From assembly GCA_017404205.1 (NCBI GenBank), contig JAFRCV010000005.1, positions 1 to 60,525 of the forward strand: a stretch of 60,525 nt of DNA. Direction: 5' to 3'. Numbering within the stretch: position 1 is the stretch's first letter; each line of letters starts with the position of its first letter. The DNA comes from Erysipelotrichaceae bacterium (GTDB taxonomy: Bacteria; Bacillota_I; Bacilli_A; Erysipelotrichales; Erysipelotrichaceae). Made by a program: the position numbers and the translations under genes. The notes beneath the pieces were generated by a model. It did no database searches. It saw only the letters and a list, made by a program, of their open reading frames with translations, and was not told the DNA's origin. Below, one piece after another: positions 32,961-42,571 of this stretch.

Positions 32961-34706
32961 ATGAGCGGTATTAGTTTAAAAAGCAACAAGAATTTTATTG
33001 AAAGTATGAAAATGTTTGAAACAGATCGAAAGATTGATACGGGATTTGTTTTAGACACTTTAAAGGAAGCTATCGTTAAGACTTATCAAAAGCACATCGA
33101 AGCTCCTGCTGCTAATGTTAGAGTTGATTTTGATGGAAAAGAAATGCACATTTTCCATATTTTAGAAGTTGTTGATGATGATTCAGATACTTTTGATGAA
33201 ACTCTAGATATTTTATATTCAGAAGCTGTAAAAGAAAATCCTAATATAAAAGTTGGCGACAGTATTGAGCATGAAGTTGATTTTAAAGAAATAAGTAGAA
33301 CAAGCATCAATGTAGCTAAACAAATGCTTAAACAAAAGATTAAAGAATATGAAAAGCAAAAAGTTTATGATGAATATAAAGATAAAGAGTCTGAACTTAT
33401 TTCAGGTATTATCAAGACTGTTGAAGAAAAGTTTGTTTTAGTAGATATTAAAAATACAATCGGTATCTTATTGAAGTCTGAACAAATACCTGGCGAAGTA
33501 TATCGTGAAGGCAATACTATCAAAACAATCATTAAAGAAGTATCAAAAAACTCAAAAGGTTCGCAAGTTGTTTTAAGTAGAGCTAGTGCCATGTTTGTTA
33601 AACGCTTATTTGAAAAAGAAGTTCCTGAAATTCAACAAGGTATCGTAGAAATAAAAGCTATCGCTAGAGAAGCTGGTGAAAGAACAAAGATGGCTGTTTA
33701 TTCTCGTAATGAAGATGTTGATGCTATTGGCGCTTGCATTGGTCTTAAAGGCAATAGAGTTCAAGGCGTTATTTCAGAAGTTAAAGGTGAAAAGATTGAT
33801 GTCTTTGATTGGAACGATGATATTGGTGAATTAGTAAAAAATGCTTTAGCTCCTGCTGAAGTAAAAGCTTGTTTCTATTCAAATGCTTTAATTAATCCAG
33901 AATTAACTGATGAAAAGATTGAAAAAGAAGAGAAACATAATAATCGTCCATTAGTAGTTGTTGTTGAAGATGATAAATTATCAATTGCTATTGGTAAAAA
34001 AGGTAAGAATGCAAAACTTGCTGTTAAATTAACAGGCCGTAAGATTGATATTAAGACCGAAAGTGAAATTGCTGCTCTTAATATTGATGTTGAAAAAGAA
34101 GTTGAATTCTTTAAAGAAGATCAAATTAGAATTAAGAAAGAAAAAGAAGCTAGAGAATTCTTGGAACTTCAAAAAGAAGCTGCTAAACGTAAAGCTGAAT
34201 TTGATGAAGAGATTGCCGCAAATGATACTGGCTTAATCGAAGAAGCTTTAGAAGAAATGGAAGAAAAACCAGAAGAGATTACTTACGTTGACGAAAAAGA
34301 TGAAAATGTTGAAGAAGAAGTAATCGAAGAAGAAGCTCAAGAAGAAAAGGTTGAAGATGATAAACCAAAAGCTAATAGTGAAATTGAAGAAATCAAGATT
34401 ACTAAGAAGCCTCTAGTTCCTAGAACTGATTATGTTTCTAAATTTGAGGAGATTGCAGGATCAACTAAGAAAAATGAAGAAAAAGCTGTTCCTAAGAAAC
34501 GTAAGAGAAAAGATGATGAAGATAGAAGACTTCGTGCTGAAAATCTTGAAAAGAAAGAATATGACGAAGATGTTAAGCCTATCTATTCTGATGAAGAATT
34601 AGAAGAAATCAGACTTCAAGAAGAAGAACTTGAAGAAGATTCATGGATCAATGATGATGATATTGATTTTGATGAATATGATGAATATTACGATGAGGAG
34701 AACTAA
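32961..34706 (+). CDS. nusA: Transcription termination/antitermination factor NusA
   Basis: Binds RNA polymerase and nascent RNA to control pausing and termination. The N-terminal polymerase-binding domain, S1 domain (SGIIKTVEEKFVLVDIKN) and two KH domains (GACIGLKGNRVQGVISE; SIAIGKKGKNAKLAVKLTGR) are all present within about the first 380 residues. The remaining ~200 residues form an unusual acidic, coiled, Glu/Lys-rich tail ending in an Asp/Glu/Tyr-rich stretch. Bacillus NusA stops near the end of the second KH domain, so the tail makes this protein about half again as long. Similar long tails occur in some Mollicutes. Confidence 0.95.
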   Translation: MSGISLKSNKNFIESMKMFETDRKIDTGFVLDTLKEAIVKTYQKHIEAPAANVRVDFDGKEMHIFHILEVVDDDSDTFDETLDILYSEAVKENPNIKVGDSIEHEVDFKEISRTSINVAKQMLKQKIKEYEKQKVYDEYKDKESELISGIIKTVEEKFVLVDIKNTIGILLKSEQIPGEVYREGNTIKTIIKEVSKNSKGSQVVLSRASAMFVKRLFEKEVPEIQQGIVEIKAIAREAGERTKMAVYSRNEDVDAIGACIGLKGNRVQGVISEVKGEKIDVFDWNDDIGELVKNALAPAEVKACFYSNALINPELTDEKIEKEEKHNNRPLVVVVEDDKLSIAIGKKGKNAKLAVKLTGRKIDIKTESEIAALNIDVEKEVEFFKEDQIRIKKEKEAREFLELQKEAAKRKAEFDEEIAANDTGLIEEALEEMEEKPEEITYVDEKDENVEEEVIEEEAQEEKVEDDKPKANSEIEEIKITKKPLVPRTDYVSKFEEIAGSTKKNEEKAVPKKRKRKDDEDRRLRAENLEKKEYDEDVKPIYSDEELEEIRLQEEELEEDSWINDDDIDFDEYDEYYDEEN

Positions 34707-34963
34707 TGAAAAAGGTTCCAATGCGTAAGTGTATTGCAACAAATGAGTCGCTTCCTAAAAAAGAACTATTGAGAATAGTTAGAACACCAGAAGGTGAACT
34801 TAAAGTTGATTTAAGTTCTAAGTTAAATGGGAAGGGCGCATATTTAAAAAAATCAGTTGAAGCTTTAGAGATAGCTAAAAAGAAAGACTTAATTAGTAAA
34901 GCTCTTGAAGTAAGTGCAACTGATAAATTATATGAAGAAATCTTAAAGGCTATTAATGGATAA
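34706..34963 (+). CDS. ylxR: YlxR (DUF448) RNA-binding protein
   Basis: An 85-residue nucleoid/RNA-associated protein encoded between nusA and infB in most Firmicutes. The signature RKCIATNESLPKKELLRIVR is close to the family (R)TC(I/V)...KKELLRIV. GKGAYLKKS is the second conserved segment. It overlaps nusA by one base and ylxQ by 8 nt. Family knowledge links YlxR to regulation of transcription in Bacillus; its exact job is unsettled. Confidence 0.92.
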   Translation: MKKVPMRKCIATNESLPKKELLRIVRTPEGELKVDLSSKLNGKGAYLKKSVEALEIAKKKDLISKALEVSATDKLYEEILKAING

Positions 34964-35240
34964 AGTTTTATCAATAATTGGTTTAGCATATCGTGCTAAC
35001 AAGATTTATTTAGGTGAAAAATGTCTTGAGGATTTTAAGAGAATTAAATTCTTGTTCATTGCTAGTGATATTTCGATCAAAAGTAAAGAGAGATATTTAA
35101 AAAAATGTCATTATTATGATGTTAAATATTTTGATGAATTTAGTAGTGAACAATTATCTAAAAGCATAGGAAAGAATAATATTAAAATCATTGGTATTAT
35201 TGATGATGGCTTTAAAGATTTGATTTTAAAAAATTTATAA
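34956..35240 (+). CDS. ylxQ: YlxQ, L7Ae-family RNA-binding protein
   Basis: A 94-residue member of the L7Ae/L30e/S12e fold, probably binding kink-turn RNA. The start [12 protein letters not shown]...[10 protein letters not shown] corresponds to the GLAxRAGK...GE motif, in which the usual glycine-lysine is here asparagine-lysine. [11 protein letters not shown] is the central strand. It overlaps ylxR and precedes infB by 11 nt with a strong Shine-Dalgarno for infB. Divergence in the RNA-binding loop makes the RNA specificity uncertain. Confidence 0.85.
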   Translation: MDKVLSIIGLAYRANKIYLGEKCLEDFKRIKFLFIASDISIKSKERYLKKCHYYDVKYFDEFSSEQLSKSIGKNNIKIIGIIDDGFKDLILKNL

Positions 35241-35251
35241 AGGAGGAGATT

Positions 35252-37090
35252 ATGGCTAAGCAAATATACAAAAAACATCTTAATAAAAACAAGAAGACTG
35301 TTGCAGTGAGTCAAAATGGAAAAAAGAAAGATGATGTAAAAATTGAGAATATTAATTATTATGATGGCATAACTGTTAATGAATTAGCTACAAAGATTAA
35401 TAAGAACGCTAGTGACATAATTAAACTTTTGTTTATGCTTGGCAAAATGATGACAATTAATTCTCCTTTAGATGATGAAAATGTTGAACTTGTTTGTATG
35501 GAATATGGCATCACTGCTACAAAAGTCGAAGAAAAAGAAGATGAATCATTAGTTGATGATGAAATTGATGATGCAAGTGATTTAGTAGAAAGAGCACCTA
35601 TTGTTACAATCATGGGACATGTTGATCATGGTAAAACAACACTATTAGATACAATTAGAAAAACAAATGTTACTGCTGGTGAATTTGGTGGTATTACTCA
35701 ACATATTGGTGCATACCAAGTTGAAGTAAATGGAAAAAAAGTGACATTCTTAGATACGCCAGGACATGAAGCATTTACAGCTATGAGAGCTAGAGGAGCT
35801 TCTGTAACTGATGTTTCGATTATTGTTGTTGCTGCCGATGATGGTGTAATGCCTCAAACAAGAGAAGCAATTGACCACTCAAAAGCAGCTGGTGTGCCTA
35901 TTATTATCGCCATTAATAAAATTGATAAGCCTGGTGCAAACATTGATAAGATTAAAAACGCCTTAGCTGAACTAGGTTTAATGCCTGAAGAATGGGGTGG
36001 CGATACAATCTTTGTGGAATGTTCCGCTAAAACTGGACAAGGTGTGAAAGATGTTCTCGAAACAATACTTGTTGTATCAGAAGTTCGTGAACTAAAAGCA
36101 AACCCTAAGAAAAAAGCCACTGGTACGGTAATTGAAGCTAAACTTGATAAGGGTCGAGGTCCAGTAGCAACTTTACTTGTCCAAAACGGTACATTAAGAC
36201 AAGGCGATTCTATCGTTGTTGGTACAGCATATGGTAAAGTCAGAAGAATGGCTAATGATAAAGGTGAGGATATTAAAGAAGCCTTACCAAGTACACCAGT
36301 TGAAGTTATCGGATTAAATGATGTTCCTGTTGCAGGCGATAATTTTAAAGTGTTTGAAGATGACAAGGATGCAAGAGCTGTTGCTGCAGCAAGAAATAGA
36401 ACACGAATTGAAAAAGAAAGAAAAGCATCTAGTGCCATGTCTCTTGATGATTTAAGTTCACAAATTGCTGCTGGTGAAATTAAAGAAGTACCAGTTATTG
36501 TTAAATCAGATGTACAAGGCACAGCCGAAGCTGTTGCTTCATCATTGAGTAAGATTGATGTAGATGGTGTCAAAGTAAATGTTATTAGAAGTGCAGCAGG
36601 TAGTATTTCTGAATCTGATATTATTTTAGCATCTGTATCAAAAGCGGTTATTTATGGATTTAATGTTAGACCAGATGCCAATGTAAGAAAGAAAGCACAA
36701 GAAGAACAAGTTGAAATAAGACTTCATAATATTATTTATAAAGCAGTTGAAGAAATGGAAGCAGCTATGAAGGGTATGCTTGCACCAGTATATGAAGAAG
36801 TTGTTCTTGGGCAAGCTGAAGTTAGAAAAACATATAAAGTTTCTAAAGTTGGTACAATTGCCGGTTGTATGGTAATTGATGGCAAAATTGTAAGAGATTG
36901 TAATGTTCGTTTAATAAGAGATGGCATAGTTATTTATACTGGTAAACTTGGATCATTAAAACGTTTTGAAAATGATGCTAAAGAAGTATTAAGTGGTTAT
37001 GAATGTGGTTTAACTATTGAAAACTTCAATGATATTAAAGAACAAGATATTATTGAAGCTTATGCTGATCAAGAGGTAAAAGCTGAATAA
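35252..37090 (+). CDS. infB: Translation initiation factor IF-2
   Basis: GTPase that brings initiator tRNA to the 30S subunit. G-domain motifs are clear: G1 [15 protein letters not shown]3 [15 protein letters not shown] and G4 NKIDKP, followed by domains II-IV ending in the fMet-tRNA-binding C2 domain. The 612 residues are near the short end for IF-2. The long N-terminal domain is reduced to about 120 residues with a basic start and one IF2N-like segment ([20 protein letters not shown]). Its stop overlaps the rbfA start by one base. Confidence 0.96.
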   Translation: MAKQIYKKHLNKNKKTVAVSQNGKKKDDVKIENINYYDGITVNELATKINKNASDIIKLLFMLGKMMTINSPLDDENVELVCMEYGITATKVEEKEDESLVDDEIDDASDLVERAPIVTIMGHVDHGKTTLLDTIRKTNVTAGEFGGITQHIGAYQVEVNGKKVTFLDTPGHEAFTAMRARGASVTDVSIIVVAADDGVMPQTREAIDHSKAAGVPIIIAINKIDKPGANIDKIKNALAELGLMPEEWGGDTIFVECSAKTGQGVKDVLETILVVSEVRELKANPKKKATGTVIEAKLDKGRGPVATLLVQNGTLRQGDSIVVGTAYGKVRRMANDKGEDIKEALPSTPVEVIGLNDVPVAGDNFKVFEDDKDARAVAAARNRTRIEKERKASSAMSLDDLSSQIAAGEIKEVPVIVKSDVQGTAEAVASSLSKIDVDGVKVNVIRSAAGSISESDIILASVSKAVIYGFNVRPDANVRKKAQEEQVEIRLHNIIYKAVEEMEAAMKGMLAPVYEEVVLGQAEVRKTYKVSKVGTIAGCMVIDGKIVRDCNVRLIRDGIVIYTGKLGSLKRFENDAKEVLSGYECGLTIENFNDIKEQDIIEAYADQEVKAE

Positions 37091-37410
37091 TGGGTAGAGT
37101 AGAAAAATTAGATTCAATCTTGATGAAAGAAATATCAAGCATTATTCAATTTGATTTAAATAATCCTGATGTTGGCTTTTGTACTGTATCAGAAGTTAAG
37201 CTATCAAACGATTTATCAAAAGCTAAAGTATATGTATCATTCTTTGGCAATAATTATGGTATTGCTGCATTAAAAAGATCTAAAGGTTTTATTAAGAGTA
37301 CTTTAGCTAAAAGATTAAAAATGCGTAAAATACCTGATATTGAATTTGTAGTTGATGATTCACTTGAAAGAGTATCAAGAATTGAAGAAATAATTAATAA
37401 TGATAAATAA
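37090..37410 (+). CDS. rbfA: Ribosome-binding factor A
   Basis: A 106-residue KH-fold protein for late 30S maturation and cold adaptation. Typical segments are ISSIIQFDLNNPDVGFCTV, KAKVYVSFFG and the C-terminal IPDIEFVVDDSLERVSRIEEI. The infB stop and rbfA start overlap. It is the last gene of the operon and is followed at once by a terminator. Confidence 0.94.
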   Translation: MGRVEKLDSILMKEISSIIQFDLNNPDVGFCTVSEVKLSNDLSKAKVYVSFFGNNYGIAALKRSKGFIKSTLAKRLKMRKIPDIEFVVDDSLERVSRIEEIINNDK

Positions 37411-37432
37411 TCTCATAGCGAGATTATTTTTT
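37405..37432 (+). terminator. Terminator of the rimP-rbfA operon
   Basis: Stem AAATAATCTC (37405-37414) and GAGATTATTT (37420-37429), loop ATAGC, then T's. It overlaps the rbfA stop. Confidence 0.9.
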
Positions 37433-37499
37433 AAGTTGAAGATTGATATAATAATTATAAGAAGATAAGCATATTAATTTATTATAATGGGAGATTAAT

Positions 37500-38000
37500 A
37501 TGAAAAAACTATCTATTATAAATATAATTTGCATTGTTAGTTTACTTTTTGCCTGTAGTTCTTCACATAAAGATAAAGTATTAAAGACAATAAAAGAAAG
37601 TTCTGTTTCTGAATCTTCTATTATGTATCATAACGACCTTTGGTATAATTTTAGAAATCAAGATGAAGAGGTCAAAGAAAAGTATTTAGTTTATCTTGAT
37701 GAAATTGTTGATTATATTCAAAATCTTGAATTAACAGAAATAAAAGAAGATTCATTTAAAGGAAAAACAACATTCGACATAAAAGTTGAAAAAGATGACC
37801 ATAAGTATTTATTGCATTTGACATATAAATGGCCAAATACGAATTATTTAAAGTTATCTATTGATAATAAAGATAAGTATTATAAATTGAAAGATGGCGA
37901 TGGCGTAGAACTTACGAACATTTATGCTTTTTCAGAAAATGCTCCATTTAATAATATTCATCTTTATGAATATCAAGAAAATGAACGAAGGAATAAATAA
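37500..38000 (+). CDS. Small predicted lipoprotein, unknown function
   Basis: A 166-residue protein with a lipoprotein signal (MKKLSIINIICIVSLLFAC, Cys19 lipidated). The body is charged with many Lys, Asp and Tyr, and I recognise no family. A central pattern TFDIKVEKDDHKYLLHLTY looks like alternating beta strands. GGGAG precedes the ATG; a terminator follows. Unrelated in length and pattern to the paired lipoproteins at 21-23 kb, though all three suggest an expanded set of small surface proteins. Confidence 0.78.
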   Translation: MKKLSIINIICIVSLLFACSSSHKDKVLKTIKESSVSESSIMYHNDLWYNFRNQDEEVKEKYLVYLDEIVDYIQNLELTEIKEDSFKGKTTFDIKVEKDDHKYLLHLTYKWPNTNYLKLSIDNKDKYYKLKDGDGVELTNIYAFSENAPFNNIHLYEYQENERRNK

Positions 38001-38001
38001 T

Positions 38002-38034
38002 AAAATGTTCTAGAATAATCTAGAACATTTTTTA
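38002..38034. terminator. Strong bidirectional terminator
   Basis: Arms AAAATGTTCTAGA (38002-38014) and TCTAGAACATTTT (38019-38031), loop ATAA, T-rich on both sides. It serves the lipoprotein gene and, on the minus strand, ppdK. Confidence 0.88.
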
Positions 38035-38067
38035 TATTTATTAGTTAGCCCGTAGGCATCTTAATTA

Positions 38068-40695
38068 TTATTTGTTTTTTATTGCAGCTTGAGCAGCAGC
38101 TAATCTAGCAATTGGAACACGATATGGAGAGCAAGATACATAATTTAATCCAATTCTATGGAAGAAATCAACTGAAGCAGGATCACCACCATGTTCACCA
38201 CAAACACCTAGCTTGATATCAGGTCTAACTTTTCTGCCTTGTTCAGCAGCAAGCTTAACTAGGATACCAACACCGTGTTGGTCAAGTTTTTGGAATGGAT
38301 CTTGTTCGTAAATCTTAGCATCATAATATGATTTTAAGAATTTACCAGCATCATCTCTTGAGAATCCAAATGTCATTTGAGTTAAGTCGTTTGTACCAAA
38401 TGAGAAGAATTCAGCTTCTTGAGCGATTTCGCCAGCAAGTAATGCAGCTCTTGGAATTTCAATCATTGTACCAACATGATATTGAACTTTAACATCACTT
38501 CTTGCAATCAAATCATCAGCAGTAGCTTCTACTACACTCTTAACATAACTTAATTCTTTTACATCACCAACAAGTGGAATCATAATTTCTGGAACTACAT
38601 TCCATTCTGGATGTTTTCTTTGTGTATTGATTGCAGCACCAATTACAGCCTTAGTTTGCATTTCAGCAATTTCAGGATAAGTAACAGCTAATCTACAACC
38701 ACGATGTCCCATCATAGGGTTAACTTCATGAAGGTTAGAGATAATTTCTTTTAAATCTTCAATAGAAATGTTCATTTCTCTAGCTAAATCTTCAATTTCT
38801 TTTTCACCAGTTGGAACGAATTCATGTAGAGGTGGATCTAAGTAACGAATTGTTACTGGATTACCTTGCATAGCTTCATAGATGCCTTCGAAGTCTTCTT
38901 GTTGTAATACAAGAACTTTTTCAAGGGCAGCTCTTCTTTGTTCAGCAGTTGAAGAAACGATCATTTCTCTAATAGCTTTAATCTTGTTTTCTTCAAAGAA
39001 CATATGTTCAGTTCTAACTAGACCAATACCTTCAGCACCAAATTCAAGAGCTTTAGCAGCATCTTTAGGTGTATCAGCGTTAGTTCTAACTTTTAGAACT
39101 CTTCTTTCATCAGCCCAATCCATAAATCTCTTGAAATAACCAGAGATAGTAGCAGGTTCAGTAGGTAAAGCTTCACCATAAACATTACCTGTGCTTCCAT
39201 CTAATGAAATCCAATCAAATTCATGGAATTCTCTTCCGTTAACATAGAATACTTTATTATCAGCATCGATTGTGATATCGCCACAACCAGATACACAACA
39301 TTCACCCATACCTCTAGCAACAACAGCAGCATGAGATGTCATACCACCTCTAACAGTTAAGATACCTTGAGATACAGCCATACCTTCGATATCTTCTGGA
39401 GATGTTTCAAGTCTTACAAGAACAACTTTCTTTCCTTCAGCTGAAGCTTTCTTAGCATCTTCGGCAGAGAATACAACTTGTCCACAAGCAGCACCTGGAG
39501 AAGCAGCTAAACCTCTTGTTAATACAGTTGCATTATTTAATGCTTCTGCATTAAACATAGGGTGTAGTAATGAATCTAATTGTTTAGGCTCAACCATTAA
39601 TAATGCATCATCAATTTCAACTAAGCCTTCATCTACCATATCACAAGCAATCTTTAGTGCAGCAGCAGCTGTACGTTTACCATTTCTTGTTTGTAACATG
39701 AATAGTTTTCTATTTTCAATTGTGAATTCCATATCTTGCATATCATGATAATGATGTTCAAGAGTATTACAGATATTTACAAATTGTTCATAAGCTTCAG
39801 GCATTACTTCTCTTAATTGATCAATAGTTTGAGGGGTTCTAACACCAGCAACAACATCTTCACCTTGAGCGTTCATTAAGAATTCACCAAATAACTTATT
39901 TTCACCAGTAGCAGGGTTACGAGTAAAGGCAACACCAGTACCACAATCATCACCCATATTACCGAATACCATCATTTGAACATTGACAGCTGTTCCCCAA
40001 GAAGAAGGGATATCATTTTCTTTACGATAGAAGATAGCTCTAGGATTATTCCAAGATCTAAATACAGCTTCAATAGCTCTTTCTAATTGAACATTTGTAT
40101 CTTGTGGGAAATCTTCATTTAAATTCTCTTTATAGAATTCTTTGAAGCGTCTTACAAGTTCTTTCATGTCTTCAGCATCTAATTCAGTATCTAATTTAAC
40201 ACCTTTAGCTGCTTTTAATTCATCAATGATTTCTTCAAAACGTTTCTTAGATAATTCCATTACAACGTCTGAGAACATTTGAATGAAACGACGATAAGAA
40301 TCATAAGCGAATCTTTCATTTCCTGTTTTTCTAGCTATTGTTTCAACAACAACATCATTAATTCCTAAATTTAGGATAGTGTCCATCATACCTGGCATAC
40401 TAGCACGTGCACCAGATCTAACAGAAACTAATAGTGGGTTTTCACTATCGCCAAGTTTTTTTCCTGCTTGTTCTTCTAATCGAACTAGAGCATCTTTAAC
40501 TTGTTGCATGATTTCGGCATTAATCTTTTTGCCATCATCATAGTAGGCAGTACATGCTTCTGTAGAAATTGTAAAGCCATAAGGTACTGGTAGACCAATA
40601 CTAGACATTTCTGCAAGGTTAGCACCTTTACCACCAAGCAATTCACGCATGTTTGCGTTACCTTCTGCAAACATATAAACATATTTCTTGCTCAT
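38068..40695 (-). CDS. ppdK: Pyruvate, phosphate dikinase
   Basis: Interconverts pyruvate + ATP + Pi and PEP + AMP + PPi; in anaerobes it often runs glycolytically, using pyrophosphate to gain ATP. The 875 residues match the usual PpdK. N-terminal ATP-grasp features include LLGGKGANLAEM and SVRSGARASMPGMMDT. The phosphohistidine domain has GGMTSHAAVVARGMG. The C-terminal PEP/pyruvate barrel has GHRGCRLAVTYPEI, FGTNDLTQMTFGFSRDD and the catalytic-cysteine region GVCGEHGGDP. AAAGGAG precedes the ATG on the minus strand. It is divergent from the ATP synthase operon. Confidence 0.97.
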   Translation of the reverse strand: MSKKYVYMFAEGNANMRELLGGKGANLAEMSSIGLPVPYGFTISTEACTAYYDDGKKINAEIMQQVKDALVRLEEQAGKKLGDSENPLLVSVRSGARASMPGMMDTILNLGINDVVVETIARKTGNERFAYDSYRRFIQMFSDVVMELSKKRFEEIIDELKAAKGVKLDTELDAEDMKELVRRFKEFYKENLNEDFPQDTNVQLERAIEAVFRSWNNPRAIFYRKENDIPSSWGTAVNVQMMVFGNMGDDCGTGVAFTRNPATGENKLFGEFLMNAQGEDVVAGVRTPQTIDQLREVMPEAYEQFVNICNTLEHHYHDMQDMEFTIENRKLFMLQTRNGKRTAAAALKIACDMVDEGLVEIDDALLMVEPKQLDSLLHPMFNAEALNNATVLTRGLAASPGAACGQVVFSAEDAKKASAEGKKVVLVRLETSPEDIEGMAVSQGILTVRGGMTSHAAVVARGMGECCVSGCGDITIDADNKVFYVNGREFHEFDWISLDGSTGNVYGEALPTEPATISGYFKRFMDWADERRVLKVRTNADTPKDAAKALEFGAEGIGLVRTEHMFFEENKIKAIREMIVSSTAEQRRAALEKVLVLQQEDFEGIYEAMQGNPVTIRYLDPPLHEFVPTGEKEIEDLAREMNISIEDLKEIISNLHEVNPMMGHRGCRLAVTYPEIAEMQTKAVIGAAINTQRKHPEWNVVPEIMIPLVGDVKELSYVKSVVEATADDLIARSDVKVQYHVGTMIEIPRAALLAGEIAQEAEFFSFGTNDLTQMTFGFSRDDAGKFLKSYYDAKIYEQDPFQKLDQHGVGILVKLAAEQGRKVRPDIKLGVCGEHGGDPASVDFFHRIGLNYVSCSPYRVPIARLAAAQAAIKNK

Positions 40696-40785
40696 TAAAA
40701 GTCTCCTTTATTTACAACATATATATTTTATCATTTTTTTCTTATTTTTCTATTCAAATATGACAATAATTGTAAAGCCATAGGT

Positions 40786-40791
40786 TATAAT
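40786..40791 (+). promoter_or_regulatory. -10 box of the ATP synthase operon
   Basis: TATAAT ends 6 nt before the first ATG of the operon, with no Shine-Dalgarno and no strong -35 nearby. The transcript would begin at the start codon. Confidence 0.45.
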
Positions 40792-40797
40792 AAACAT

Positions 40798-41127
40798 ATG
40801 TCAAAGAAGAATTTTTTATACGTATACTTACTTGTATTGTTGCTGACCATAATTTTTCTCTTTATTGATTTTAAGATTTCGTTAGGGATTATTGTCGGTC
40901 ATTTATTTTCGCTTATCAATTATTATTTAATAATTTTGCGATATAGAGATTTAACTAAAGTTTCAGCTTTCACAATAATTAGTATCATATTTTCTATTTT
41001 TGTATTAGTTATTCCAATAATGTTAGCTTTTTTACTACCAGATATTATAAGTTGGATAGGTGTTATAATAGGTCTATTGGTACTTAAGATGAGTATCATA
41101 ATTACGAATATAAAGGTTGGAAAATGA
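40798..41127 (+). CDS. atpI: ATP synthase subunit I-like membrane protein
   Basis: A 109-residue protein with four hydrophobic segments, placed just before atpB. Size, topology and position are those of AtpI, which assists assembly of the c-ring or ion handling. Sequence conservation is low in this family, so the call rests mainly on context. It ends with TGA overlapping the atpB start by 4 nt. Confidence 0.75.
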   Translation: MSKKNFLYVYLLVLLLTIIFLFIDFKISLGIIVGHLFSLINYYLIILRYRDLTKVSAFTIISIIFSIFVLVIPIMLAFLLPDIISWIGVIIGLLVLKMSIIITNIKVGK

Positions 41128-41813
41128 AGATAACTATTCAAGCACATGTATTTTCTATATTATTAATAACAACTATCTTGATAGTTATTTTATTGTTTAT
41201 GAATAGAGCCTTAAAAAATTTCGATCCATATTCAAAGCCAAAAGGTTTAGTATTAATAAGTCTAATGGCTGTTGAAATGGTAGATAAAACAGTAAAAAAT
41301 GATGTTAATGATGAAATATTTGAAAATTTAGGCCCTTATATTGGAAGTCTATGGGGCTATATTTTGTTGTCATCAATATCGGGCTTATTTGGCTTACAAG
41401 CAGTACCAACAGGGAATTTATCTGTTACCTTAACACTTGCGATTATTACTGTATTCTTGGTCGAATTTAATAGTATTAAATATAATGGTATAAAAAATTA
41501 TGTCCAAGGTTTATTTGAACCTTTCGCTTTCTTTTTACCAATTAATATTTTTTCCAAGTTTTCGCCAATTATTTCATTGTCTCTTCGTTTGTTCGCAAAT
41601 GTTTTGACTGGAACAATTATGATGACAATGCTATATACATTTACAGGCTTTGTATCAAGCTTAATTCCGATTATTGGAAGCTTTAATTTCTTTGGTGTTG
41701 CGTTGGCACCAATATTTCACGCTTATTTTGATTTAATTAGTGGATTGCTACAGACGTTTATCTTTACGTCTTTAACAATAATGTTTATTAGTAAGGAATT
41801 ACCTGAAAAATAA
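41124..41813 (+). CDS. atpB: ATP synthase F0 subunit a
   Basis: Membrane stator subunit forming the ion half-channels. The 229 residues include about six hydrophobic spans. The essential arginine lies in SLRLFANVLTGTIMMTML, the most conserved part of the family, and the last span follows HAYFDLISGLLQTFIFTSL. The N-terminus carries an ALKNFDPYSKPKG segment. It overlaps the gene upstream by 4 nt and precedes atpE by 9 nt with an AAGGAG for atpE. Confidence 0.93.
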   Translation: MKITIQAHVFSILLITTILIVILLFMNRALKNFDPYSKPKGLVLISLMAVEMVDKTVKNDVNDEIFENLGPYIGSLWGYILLSSISGLFGLQAVPTGNLSVTLTLAIITVFLVEFNSIKYNGIKNYVQGLFEPFAFFLPINIFSKFSPIISLSLRLFANVLTGTIMMTMLYTFTGFVSSLIPIIGSFNFFGVALAPIFHAYFDLISGLLQTFIFTSLTIMFISKELPEK

Positions 41814-41822
41814 GGAGGTCTT

Positions 41823-42056
41823 ATGGATTTAGGAAGAGGTTTAGTTGCTATCGCTGCTGCAATTGCAGTATTTGCAGGATTTGGAACAGCCATTGGTGAA
41901 GGTAATGTATTCGCAAAAGCTGTAGAAGCTGTTGGAAAAAACCCTGAAGCTCATGACAAGATTAGGTCTTTAGCTATAGTGGGTGCAGCTATTTCAGAAA
42001 CTGTTGCTATTTATGGTGTTTTAATTTCGTTTTTATTGATGTTTGTATTTAACTAA
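41823..42056 (+). CDS. atpE: ATP synthase F0 subunit c (rotor), two-carboxylate type
   Basis: A 77-residue hairpin of two membrane helices forming the rotor ring. Helix 1 carries AIGEG with Glu26. The polar loop is KNPEAHDKIR. Helix 2 carries ISETVAIYG with the essential carboxylate Glu59, followed by Thr60 and Tyr64. Glu in helix 1 plus E-S/T and Tyr in helix 2 is the sodium-site pattern described for the Fusobacterium nucleatum ring, with the same 33-residue spacing. Proton-coupled rings usually have a hydrophobic residue at those auxiliary positions. Sodium coupling is therefore likely but is inference. Confidence 0.94.
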   Translation: MDLGRGLVAIAAAIAVFAGFGTAIGEGNVFAKAVEAVGKNPEAHDKIRSLAIVGAAISETVAIYGVLISFLLMFVFN

Positions 42057-42061
42057 TATTT

Positions 42062-42571
42062 ATGGAATTTGATATTCAAGGTGTTTTGTTTCCAAATTTA
42101 ATAACAATGATTGTACAATTATTGTCTACAATTGTGCTTTTTTTGTTAGTTAAAAAATTACTATGGAAACCAGCTAGAGAAATATTAAAGAAAAGGCAAG
42201 AAAAGATTGATGCCGATTTGGCTAATGCTGAAAAGATTCAAGCTGATGCTATAAATGAACTTAATGAAGCTAAGCAGAATCTTGAAACCGCACGCAACAA
42301 ATCAAATGAAATTATTGATGAAGCACGTAAAGAGGCTAATAATTTAAGACAAGAAATCGTTTCTTCTGCTAAAAAAGAAGCTGCAGACAAACTCAAGGAT
42401 GCTGAAAGAAATATTGAACAAAAGAAAATTGAAGCATCAAATCAAATACATGATGAAATGGTTACTGTTGCATTGGCGGCTGTCAGTAAACTTTTAAATG
42501 ATAAATCTCAAGCTGTTGATGATGAAAAAGCTATAAAAGAATATATTAATGAGGTTAAAGATAAAAAATGA
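42062..42571 (+). CDS. atpF: ATP synthase F0 subunit b
   Basis: Peripheral stalk subunit: one N-terminal membrane helix (LITMIVQLLSTIVLFLLVKK) and a long charged alpha-helical dimerisation stalk with heptad-like Ala/Glu/Lys pattern. Length 169 residues, as usual. It starts 5 nt after atpE without a clear Shine-Dalgarno and ends in TGA overlapping atpH by 4 nt. Confidence 0.93.
   Translation: MEFDIQGVLFPNLITMIVQLLSTIVLFLLVKKLLWKPAREILKKRQEKIDADLANAEKIQADAINELNEAKQNLETARNKSNEIIDEARKEANNLRQEIVSSAKKEAADKLKDAERNIEQKKIEASNQIHDEMVTVALAAVSKLLNDKSQAVDDEKAIKEYINEVKDKK

Noticed and set aside
35854-36573. 239-residue minus-strand reading opposite infB
   Set aside because: Long, but entirely antisense to the conserved IF-2 G domain and Ser/Thr-rich as expected of a codon-bias shadow.
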